From Acidobacteriaceae bacterium (GTDB lineage: Bacteria; Acidobacteriota; Terriglobia; Terriglobales; Acidobacteriaceae), in assembly GCA_003167305.1 (NCBI GenBank), contig PMTP01000143.1:14425-21495 (forward strand): DNA of 7,071 nt, read 5' to 3'. Of this stretch, positions 1 to 5,066 are shown in pieces (positions within the stretch are counted from its first letter, which is position 1; each line of letters begins with the position of its first letter). The notes below the pieces were generated by a model. The model ran no database searches. It saw nothing but the letters and a program-made list of their open reading frames with translations, and was not told the origin of the DNA. The position numbers and the translations under genes are program-made.

Positions 1-141
1 CTGATCCTGGTGAAGGGAAAGAACTGCCATCCCAATCTGGTTCTGCGCTACAGGACGCTTCGCATCCAACGAGTGATCGATTGCCGTAAACTTATCAAAA
101 AACAGCAAATGCCCGAATGCGGAAGTAACTGCATAAGCCAC
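1..141 (-). CDS. Possible 5' end of an unidentified gene, cut by the left window edge
   Basis: A minus-strand frame is open from 243 to the window edge. The most sensible start is GTG at 141-139, because GGGAGG (157-152) lies 10 nt upstream and a TATAAG hexamer (181-176) could be a -10 box. The 47 visible codons read like ordinary protein (for example AFGHLLFFDKFTAIDHSLDA), while the opposite-strand frame reads poorly, rich in Cys, Arg and Lys. About half of the third codon positions are G or C, lower than in the neighbouring genes, so codon use does not support it strongly. I do not recognise the family. An alternative is that a longer gene begins with ATG at 262 and is frameshifted near 220-245. 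It may also be chance open frame. Confidence 0.28.
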   Translation of the reverse strand, partial: MAYAVTSAFGHLLFFDKFTAIDHSLDAKRPVAQNQIGMAVLSLHQDQ

Positions 142-151
142 GGGCAGCCCG

Positions 152-181
152 CCTCCCGCCCCGTGCGGAAGCGCCCTTATA
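152..181 (-). promoter_or_regulatory. Possible -10 box and ribosome binding site for the edge gene
   Basis: Reading the minus strand, GAAACA, 17 nt, then TATAAG (181-176) forms a weak sigma70-like promoter. GGGAGG (157-152) follows and the GTG at 141 comes 10 nt later. The order and spacing are coherent, but the -35 matches only 3 of 6 bases, so this stands or falls with the gene call. Confidence 0.22.
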
Positions 182-268
182 ACTATTACAATCCTTTCTG
201 TTTCGGCCCATGACTTAGAGAGTTCCCTGCTCCGCCACCGCCGCTAACTCTCCCATCCGCATAGCCTG

Positions 269-1327
269 CTACTCTCCACTTAGTACGCGAAATACTCCCT
301 CGGCCAGGGCTTGTAACTCATCATCGCCGGGATAAACCTGGATTGGCGCAATCCATTCCATGTAACTGCGCAACTGCCTTACCAATTTCTCCGAGTGCGC
401 CATTCCGCCGGTCAGCAGCACGGCGTCCACCTTGCCTTTGAGTACCGCAGCCATCGCTCCGGCCTCCTTGCTGACCTGATAGACCATCGCATCGAAGACC
501 AGAGCGGCCACACTGTCCCCCTCATCGATCCGCCGTTCCACCTCGATCAGGTCGCGCGTGCCCAGATAGGCGAAGAGTCCGCCGTCTCCGAAAAGCTGGC
601 GGTCGAGCTGAGACTCGGTGTATTGGCCGCTGAAGCAGAGCCTGGCCAGCGCCCGCACCGGCAGCCCGCCCGTGCGGTCCACGCCTAATGGGCCTTCCTC
701 TATGGAATTGCTGTCGATCATGCGGCCGTCCTGATGGGCCGAGACGGTGATTCCGCTGCCCAGGTGCGCCACAATCAGCCGTAGCGCCGGGTAGGTGCTC
801 CCTTGTTCGCGCGCAAAACGCCGGGCAACGGCTTTGGTGTTCAGCGCATGGCCGATGGAGGTGCGCTCGATCAGCGGCGAGCCGGTCAGGCGCGCGCACT
901 CCTGCCATTCGTCCACCGTCACCGGGTCCACAATATAGGCGTTCACGCCGGCGGCCTGGGCGAAGCGGAGGGCCAGCAGCGCGCCCAGGTTCGAGGCGTG
1001 CTGACCGCGGCGCGCCAGCCGCAACTCCTCCACCATCGCCTCATCGACCAGATAGGTTCCGCAGGGCAGCGGCGGCAATATCCCGCCCCGGCCAACCGCA
1101 GCGGCAAACGCCTCTGCCGCGTACCCGGCATCAGCCAGCGTCTGCTCGATCAGCCCGGCGCGATAGTCCAGCCGCGCCAGCATAGGCTTGCCGCGAAAGC
1201 GCTCGATCTCATCATCCCCGTGCCGGATCGTGTGCTCCCATTCGGCGCCGTCCTGCGTATAAACCCCAAACTTCGTGGACGTCGCTCCGGGGTTGAGAAC
1301 TAGCACCCGGCTCTTCTCGTTGGTCAA
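269..1327 (-). CDS. buk: Butyrate kinase
   Basis: Butyrate kinase transfers phosphate between butyryl phosphate and ADP, giving butyrate and ATP; it is a cytosolic enzyme of the ASKHA (acetate kinase/Hsp70/actin) fold. The 352 residues match the usual length. Visible family motifs are the N-terminal phosphate loop LNPGATSTKFGV (residues 11-22), GRGGILPPLPCGTY (79-92), HASNLGALLA (110-119), VDPVTVDE (133-140), IVAHLGSGITVSAHQDG (185-201) and the C-terminal LTGGMAHSEKL then VYPGDDELQALAEG (305-344). The start is TTG at 1327-1325, supported by GGAGGA (1340-1335) 7 nt upstream. No phosphate butyryltransferase partner is adjacent in the window, so its true acyl substrate (butyrate, isobutyrate or another branched acid) is open. 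No convincing promoter was found between it and the divergent csp gene. Confidence 0.95.
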   Translation of the reverse strand: MTNEKSRVLVLNPGATSTKFGVYTQDGAEWEHTIRHGDDEIERFRGKPMLARLDYRAGLIEQTLADAGYAAEAFAAAVGRGGILPPLPCGTYLVDEAMVEELRLARRGQHASNLGALLALRFAQAAGVNAYIVDPVTVDEWQECARLTGSPLIERTSIGHALNTKAVARRFAREQGSTYPALRLIVAHLGSGITVSAHQDGRMIDSNSIEEGPLGVDRTGGLPVRALARLCFSGQYTESQLDRQLFGDGGLFAYLGTRDLIEVERRIDEGDSVAALVFDAMVYQVSKEAGAMAAVLKGKVDAVLLTGGMAHSEKLVRQLRSYMEWIAPIQVYPGDDELQALAEGVFRVLSGE

Positions 1328-1334
1328 AAGTCGT

Positions 1335-1340
1335 TCCTCC
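1335..1340 (-). promoter_or_regulatory. Shine-Dalgarno deciding the TTG start of buk
   Basis: GGAGGA on the minus strand, 7 nt before TTG at 1327. There is no in-frame ATG nearby, and the encoded Met-Thr-Asn leads directly into the conserved N-terminal loop, so this site fixes the non-ATG start. Confidence 0.8.
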
Positions 1341-1484
1341 AGGGCCAGAATGAGTTTACCCTGTACCCCACACCTCTCACACTCTTCCTGAAGAGCGTCC
1401 GGCAGCTTCCTGGGGAATAACGTACCCTCTCCGCCACTCCTTCGCGGATCCTGACCGAAATATCATGGCTCAGGGTCAAATCCG

Positions 1485-1493
1485 TGCTATACT
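1485..1493 (+). promoter_or_regulatory. Extended -10 promoter for the cold-shock gene
   Basis: TGC followed by TATACT (1488-1493) forms an extended -10 element. No good -35 hexamer sits 16-18 bases upstream, which is normal for extended -10 promoters. Transcription would start near 1500, giving a leader of about 100 nt before the ATG at 1604. Long leaders are known for cspA-type mRNAs, where they control stability and translation with temperature; whether this one does is inference. Confidence 0.5.
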
Positions 1494-1586
1494 CTATGTA
1501 ATCGTAGAATTCGATCTGAAGTTCTTGCCTGTTCCGGTTACCGCCTACTCGCAAACTTCCACATTGCGTTCGCGGTAAATCAGTAC

Positions 1587-1593
1587 AGAGGAG
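1587..1593 (+). promoter_or_regulatory. Shine-Dalgarno of the cold-shock gene
   Basis: AGAGGAG, 10 nt before ATG at 1604. It supports the start of the 66-residue cold-shock protein. Confidence 0.65.
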
Positions 1594-1603
1594 CAACACA
1601 GAA

Positions 1604-1804
1604 ATGGAAACAGGCACAGTCAAGTGGTTTAACGACGCCAAGGGTTTTGGATTTTTGAGCCGCGAAAACGGCGAGGATGTCTTCGTCCATCACACCGCCA
1701 TCCAGTCGAACGGCTTCCGTTCGCTGCAAGAGGGCCAGCGCGTCCAGTTCAACGTAACCAAGGGCCCCAAGGGCTGGCAGGCTGAGAACGTCCAGGTCGT
1801 CTAA
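1604..1804 (+). CDS. csp: Cold-shock protein, CspA family
   Basis: A 66-residue single cold-shock domain, the normal length of a bacterial CspA-type protein. These are small five-stranded OB-fold proteins that bind single-stranded RNA and DNA and act as RNA chaperones. The opening TGTVKWFN is diagnostic. RNP1 is KGFGFL (residues 13-18) and RNP2 is VFVHH (26-30), with the nucleic-acid-stacking aromatics W8, F15, F17, F27 and H29 all present. It ends in the typical [10 protein letters not shown]. It has its own promoter, Shine-Dalgarno and terminator-like hairpin, so it is probably monocistronic. It is divergent from buk. The sequence cannot tell whether it is cold-induced or constitutive. Confidence 0.97.
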   Translation: METGTVKWFNDAKGFGFLSRENGEDVFVHHTAIQSNGFRSLQEGQRVQFNVTKGPKGWQAENVQVV

Positions 1805-1828
1805 GGGTTACCCCCTTCGAACGGTTCG
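1803..1828 (+). repeat. Two small hairpins just after the csp stop
   Basis: AAGGG (1803-1807) can pair with CCCTT (1813-1817), and CGAAC (1818-1822) mirrors GTTCG (1824-1828). Both stems are short. They may add to 3'-end structure of the csp transcript but could be chance. Confidence 0.3.
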
Positions 1829-1837
1829 GATTCAAAC

Positions 1838-1868
1838 AGAGAGGGACGGCTCAATGTCGTCCCTCTCT
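1838..1868 (+). terminator. Terminator-like hairpin after csp
   Basis: A perfect 11-bp inverted repeat: AGAGAGGGACG (1838-1848) pairs with CGTCCCTCTCT (1858-1868). An inner C-G pair and a G-U pair extend it to 13 bp around the loop TCAAT. The run of T after it is poor (TTGCGTT), so it is either a weak intrinsic terminator or an mRNA-stabilising 3' stem. It separates csp from malQ. Confidence 0.65.
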
Positions 1869-1937
1869 TGCGTTGAGTGTTATTCCTCCGTACGCCGTGC
1901 CTTTTCAAAACACTGGTAAGCAGCCCCCGGCTGCGCG

Positions 1938-1949
1938 GATAATACAATT
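1938..1949 (+). promoter_or_regulatory. -10-like box abutting the malQ start (possible leaderless mRNA)
   Basis: GATAAT (1938-1943) ends 6 nt before the malQ ATG, and an overlapping TACAAT (1943-1948) also fits. No Shine-Dalgarno is visible in the 20 bases before the ATG. A start of transcription 6-7 nt after GATAAT would fall on the ATG itself, so a leaderless transcript is likely. No good -35 box was found. Confidence 0.45.
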
Positions 1950-3488
1950 ATGGATTTTCAGCGTTCCTCCGGAGTTCTGCTGCACGTCACTTCCCTGCCC
2001 TCCTTGGGCGGCATCGGCGACCTGGGGCCAGCCGCGCATGAGTTTGTGGCCTTTCTCGCCGCGGCCAAGCAGCACGTCTGGCAGGTGTTGCCACTCTGCC
2101 CCACCGGCTACGGTAACTCGCCCTATGCGGGCACCTCGGCCTTTGCCGGCAATCCCTTCCTCATCAGCCTTGAATTTCTCTCCGACTGGGGCTGGATCGC
2201 CCCGGAGCGCATCGCCAGCCAGGGCGAGCGCAGCGGAGCTGTGAATTTTGAAGAGATCGAGTGGCGGAAGGTGAAGCTGCTCTACGAAGCCGCGGGCAAC
2301 TTTCTCGATCACGGGCCGCACGATCCAAAGCTGGCTTGGCAGTGGGTGCACTATGAGAAATTCTGCCGGGCTGAGGCAGCCTGGCTTCCCGATTACGCGC
2401 TCTTCGCCGAGCTGCGCCGCCAGTTCTCGACTGGCGCGTGGACGGTCTGGCCTGAGCCGCTGCGCCACCGTGAGCCGCAGGCGCTGGCCGATGCCGCCGC
2501 TACCCATGCGCGGCTGGTGGCCGAGGAGCAGGTCCTGCAGTTTGCCTTTGCCACGCAGTGGAACGATCTCCACGATGCCGCGGCGGAAAAGGGAATTCGC
2601 ATTCTGGGCGACGTGGCCATCTTCGTCAACATGGATTCGGCTGACGTCTGGGTCCAGCCCGAGCTTTTCGAGCTGGATGAGCGGCTCCAGCCGATTCGCA
2701 TTGCAGGCGTGCCGCCCGACTACTTTTCCTCGACCGGCCAGCGCTGGGGCAATCCGCTTTATCGCTGGGATGTCCTGGCCGAGCAGGGCTTCGACTGGTG
2801 GATTGAGCGCATCCGCCGCACCTGCGAGCTGTATGACATCGTGCGCCTGGACCACTTCCGCGGCTTCGAGTCCTACTGGGCGATTCCCGCCGCCGAGCAA
2901 ACGGCGGTCAAGGGCGAGTGGGTGAAGGCGCCGGGCCTGGAGCTCTTCCGCGCGCTGGAGGCGGCGCTGGGGCCGCTGCCGTTGGTGGCCGAGGACCTGG
3001 GCATGATTACCCCCGAAGTGGACGCGCTCAGAATGGAGCTTGACCTGCCTGATATGAAGGTGCTGCAATTCGGCTTCAGCAACAAGGGCGCGCACATCCA
3101 CCTGCCCCACCGCTATACCCCCGCCACCGTCGCCTATACCGGCACGCACGACAACAACACCACGCTGGGCTGGTGGAAGACACTCCCAAAAACCGAGCGC
3201 GCCGCCGTCGAGGATTACGTGGGGCCGGTGGGCAAGCAGCCGGTCTGGCCGCTGATTCGCGCCGTTGAGGCCAGCGTGGCGCAGATGGCGGTGATTCCGG
3301 CGCAGGACCTGCTGGAGCTGGGTTCCGAAGCCCGCATGAATACACCCGCCGTCGCCGACGGCAACTGGAATTGGCGCGCCCCGGAGGCCTGCTGGACCCC
3401 AGAGCTGGCGGCAAAGCTGGCCGCGCTGGTCGAGGTGACCGACCGGGAAAATGATCCGCTGGGTGGGGCGGAGGGCGAAGTAAGTTAA
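1950..3488 (+). CDS. malQ: 4-alpha-glucanotransferase (amylomaltase)
   Basis: MalQ is a cytosolic GH77 enzyme that moves alpha-1,4-glucan chains between maltodextrins and releases glucose, feeding maltose/maltodextrin use and glycogen turnover. The 512 residues match the compact bacterial type such as the Thermus amylomaltase (about 500). The conserved opening SSGVLLHVTSLPS (6-18) is followed by GNSPYAGTSAFAGNP (55-69), GDVAIFVNMDSADVW (220-234) and GVPPDYFSSTGQRWGNPLY (253-271). The catalytic nucleophile is D301 in VRLDHFRGF, the acid/base is E348 in VAEDLG, and the third acid is D401 in TGTHDN. The C-terminal LGSEARMNTPAVADGNWNWR (457-476) is also intact, so the enzyme should be active. The frame has a stop at 1917-1919 and ATG 1950 is the only ATG before the conserved N-terminus. 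Its stop overlaps the stop of the convergent gene by 4 nt. Confidence 0.97.
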   Translation: MDFQRSSGVLLHVTSLPSLGGIGDLGPAAHEFVAFLAAAKQHVWQVLPLCPTGYGNSPYAGTSAFAGNPFLISLEFLSDWGWIAPERIASQGERSGAVNFEEIEWRKVKLLYEAAGNFLDHGPHDPKLAWQWVHYEKFCRAEAAWLPDYALFAELRRQFSTGAWTVWPEPLRHREPQALADAAATHARLVAEEQVLQFAFATQWNDLHDAAAEKGIRILGDVAIFVNMDSADVWVQPELFELDERLQPIRIAGVPPDYFSSTGQRWGNPLYRWDVLAEQGFDWWIERIRRTCELYDIVRLDHFRGFESYWAIPAAEQTAVKGEWVKAPGLELFRALEAALGPLPLVAEDLGMITPEVDALRMELDLPDMKVLQFGFSNKGAHIHLPHRYTPATVAYTGTHDNNTTLGWWKTLPKTERAAVEDYVGPVGKQPVWPLIRAVEASVAQMAVIPAQDLLELGSEARMNTPAVADGNWNWRAPEACWTPELAAKLAALVEVTDRENDPLGGAEGEVS

Positions 3489-4057
3489 TTAGCTTGCATG
3501 GGTGCAGCGGTGTTGATCTCAGGAGATTTCGGAAACTTATAAACTTCCATCATCTTTCCGATCAGGATGGTTGCCTCTTCTTCGGTTATCCCACTCATAA
3601 TGGAGATCGTTCGATACTCTACATCCAAAAGAAGGCAATTCTTGACCTCTTCCCGCTCAGCGGTCGGCGCGTTCCGGGACGCGCAATAGCACAGGTTGTG
3701 GAGACGTCCGTTGGCAAATACCCGCGTGTTCCGGCTGGTCTCCCGAATACCTCTGTTCAGTGTCATCTCGCCAGGAGTCAGGGTCAGAATGGTCCTACGC
3801 TCCAGAAGCTTCCAAATCCAGAGCGCCACATAAAGCGGTGCAAAAGTTGGAAAGAACCACCAATATATCAGATTTTTATGGAAACCGTCACTAATCAAAT
3901 TTTCGAAACTTACAATCAGGTACACGAAAAACAGCCATGAAAGGCTTTGAACAATGGCCCAAAGGACATGGGGGCGGTCGAGCGGGGCCGGTAGTTCCAC
4001 GCGAATACCATCGCCATTCCGTTCCCACTTCAATCTCCCCGCCAGCGTTTCGAGCAT
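3485..4057 (-). CDS. Hypothetical two-helix membrane protein
   Basis: A 190-residue protein of unknown function. The first 30 residues are polar. Two hydrophobic segments follow, at about 31-51 (starting VLWAIVQSLSWLFF) and 63-83 (starting LIYWWFFPTFAPLY). A soluble C-terminal part has alternating beta-like stretches: ERRTILTLTPGEMTLNRGI (86-104), NGRLHNLCYC (116-125) and NCLLLDVEYRTISIMSGI (140-157), then a helix (158-173). A short membrane hairpin followed by a beta-rich domain resembles bacterial PH-like membrane proteins, but this is only a guess from pattern. GAGG (4069-4066) lies 8 nt before the ATG at 4057. The gene is clearly richer in A and T than malQ (one 60-base row, 3541-3600, is 43% G+C), which may mean separate ancestry or relaxed codon use. 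Confidence 0.8.
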   Translation of the reverse strand: MLETLAGRLKWERNGDGIRVELPAPLDRPHVLWAIVQSLSWLFFVYLIVSFENLISDGFHKNLIYWWFFPTFAPLYVALWIWKLLERRTILTLTPGEMTLNRGIRETSRNTRVFANGRLHNLCYCASRNAPTAEREEVKNCLLLDVEYRTISIMSGITEEEATILIGKMMEVYKFPKSPEINTAAPMQAN

Positions 4058-4155
4058 CGTACCTTCCTCTTGCTCCCGATCTTACCGCGTTTCGCTCGCA
4101 TCGTGCTATCGGTGTCGCTTTTGAATGAAGTCTGGGGAAAAGATGGCTTTGAAAG

Positions 4156-4300
4156 GGCATGGCTTCAGCCGTGCCGTATGGTGCTCCATATGGATGCGGC
4201 TTTAGCCGCCGAGGGAATGCAAGTCACTCAAAATACATTCCCTCAGGGGCTAAAGCCCGCGTTGCTATTGTTGTACTGATGTCAGGGCTGAAGCCCTGAC
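4156..4300. repeat. Concentric palindrome cluster (REPIN-like)
   Basis: Five inverted repeats lie symmetrically about a centre near 4228. The innermost is GAGGGAATG (4211-4219) with CATTCCCTC (4236-4244), a perfect 9-bp stem with a 16-nt loop. Around it are GCGGCTTTAGCCGC (4196-4209) and GGGCTAAAGCCC (4247-4258); their cores GGCTTTAGCC and GGCTAAAGCC are reverse complements of each other. Outermost are the GGCTTCAGCC palindrome (4156-4175 with flanks) and GTCAGGGCTGAAGCCCTGAC (4281-4300, perfect 9-bp arms), again reverse complements in their cores. Two inverted copies of a short palindromic unit are what REPIN elements look like; these are spread by RAYT transposases acting elsewhere in the genome. 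No transposase is present here. The element lies between the start of the membrane-protein gene and the end of the PIN gene and could act in RNA processing or termination. Confidence 0.75.
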
Positions 4301-4333
4301 CTACCAGTCGTGCCCTAAAAAGAAACTACTTTC

Positions 4334-4361
4334 TTGGAATGACGCATATTTTTGATTCCAA
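4334..4361. repeat. Inverted repeat TTGGAAT...ATTCCAA
   Basis: A perfect 7-bp stem (4334-4340 with 4355-4361) and a 14-nt AT-rich loop. With a small bulge the flanking CTTTC and AGAAG extend it. It sits between the REPIN-like element and the next hairpin group. Confidence 0.5.
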
Positions 4362-4389
4362 AAGAAGAAGATTTTGAGGAGAAATTCAC

Positions 4390-4408
4390 TCCGTTCCTAC
4401 GGGACGGA
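4390..4408. repeat. Hairpin TCCGTTCC-tac-GGGACGGA
   Basis: An 8-bp stem with one T-G pair and a 3-nt loop. Together with the next two hairpins it forms a row of tight stems, the arrangement seen in dispersed intergenic repeat elements. Confidence 0.55.
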
Positions 4409-4429
4409 TGGACTCTTGTTAAACGCTGA

Positions 4430-4457
4430 CCCAGGATTGCGCTACGCTTGTCCTGGG
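4430..4457. repeat. Inverted repeat CCCAGGA...TCCTGGG
   Basis: A perfect 7-bp stem with a 14-nt loop (4437-4450). Confidence 0.6.
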
Positions 4458-4467
4458 CTATTCTCGC

Positions 4468-4486
4468 TTTCTCCCTCCGGGAGAAA
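4468..4486. repeat. Hairpin TTTCTCCC-tcc-GGGAGAAA
   Basis: A perfect 8-bp stem with a 3-nt loop. Read on the minus strand it is also G+C-rich at the core, but no T-run follows on either strand, so it is not a classical terminator. Confidence 0.6.
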
Positions 4487-4516
4487 TGTCGCAGAGTGTT
4501 TCATCCCATCGCGGGT

Positions 4517-4552
4517 CGGCGAAGCCGGTGGACGACTGACACGAAACCGGTG
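4517..4552. repeat. Short direct repeat with a small hairpin
   Basis: CGAAGCCGGTG (4520-4530) and CGAAACCGGTG (4542-4552) match at 10 of 11 bases, 22 bases apart. CGGC-gaa-GCCG (4517-4527) overlaps the first copy. AGCCGGCT (4562-4569), an 8-bp palindrome, follows at the stop codon of the PIN gene. Confidence 0.4.
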
Positions 4553-4568
4553 CTTGACCGCAGCCGGC

Positions 4569-5066
4569 TTACTCCTCTTCCTTCGCCGGCTCAGAGGATT
4601 CCTTCACCGCCGCAACGGCTTCCTTGGCCGGATCGAGCGTATGGAATCCTTCGCTTTTGGCGGCTTCCAGCAGCAGCGCCGAGGCGGAGACGAAGATGAT
4701 CTCGGTGCCCTGGAACATATCGCGAGCGACGATGGCGGCGGCTAGTTGCAGGCTGTCGGGCCAGCGCAGCGTGGTGCGGTCGAGGAGCTGGCGGGCGGCT
4801 TCCAGAACCGCCGGGTTCAGCGGCTCCTGGACCATGCGCGCGGCCTCCATGCGCAGAATCTCCAGCGCCGCGGTGGCGTCTTCGGCGCTGATGCCGCCGG
4901 CCCGCTCGCGGCGGCGGATCGCCCCGTAGACCTCCAGCGGCGTGGAGGCGGAGATCAGCTTGCGATTGTCCTCCACGGCCTCCATCAGGCGGATCAGCTC
5001 GTCGGTGCCCTGCTCCTGGACAAAGAGCTTGGCGAAGGCAGTGGCCTCAAGAAAGTAGCAGCTCAC
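4569..5066 (-). CDS. VapC-like PIN-domain protein with altered active site
   Basis: A 165-residue PIN-domain protein, the fold of VapC toxins, which are Mg-dependent ribonucleases using four acidic residues. The opening YFLEATAFAKLFVQE (4-18) aligns with the usual YFLDSSALVKRYV pattern, but the first acid is Glu (E7) rather than Asp. The second, E45 in TPLEVYGAI, and third, D104 in LRWPDSLQLAAAI, are present. The fourth, normally Asp in FVSAD, appears as Ser (S129 in FVSASALLLEAA). Two changes in four suggest reduced or lost nuclease activity, or an RNA-binding role only; the alignment is by eye. The last 16 residues are a charged Ala/Glu/Lys tail. The start is GTG at 5066-5064, overlapping the TGA of the upstream gene (GTGA), so translation is coupled. 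GGGGGA (5076-5071) lies 4 nt upstream. Confidence 0.82.
   Translation of the reverse strand: MSCYFLEATAFAKLFVQEQGTDELIRLMEAVEDNRKLISASTPLEVYGAIRRRERAGGISAEDATAALEILRMEAARMVQEPLNPAVLEAARQLLDRTTLRWPDSLQLAAAIVARDMFQGTEIIFVSASALLLEAAKSEGFHTLDPAKEAVAAVKESSEPAKEEE

Noticed and set aside
10..213. Plus-strand frame of 67 codons at the left edge
   Set aside because: The translation is rich in Cys, Arg, Lys and Tyr and looks random; the opposite strand reads better.
803..1303. Plus-strand frame of 166 codons inside buk
   Set aside because: Antisense shadow of the butyrate kinase gene.
1324..1641. Minus-strand frame of 105 codons across the buk-csp gap
   Set aside because: It begins inside csp, covers the csp promoter and leader, has no Shine-Dalgarno, and the protein lacks any recognisable features.
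1905..3149. Long open frame (414 codons) antisense to malQ
   Set aside because: It lies wholly opposite a gene with every GH77 motif. Long antisense frames are expected where codons are strongly G+C-biased, and its translation is low-complexity and matches nothing.
4156..4300. CRISPR array
   Set aside because: The repeats are palindromes in mirrored order with unequal spacers, not direct repeats with regular spacers, and no cas gene is present.
4156..4490. tRNA or structured non-coding RNA gene
   Set aside because: No cloverleaf, no CCA end and no T-loop sequence were seen; the stems are independent hairpins more like intergenic repeats.
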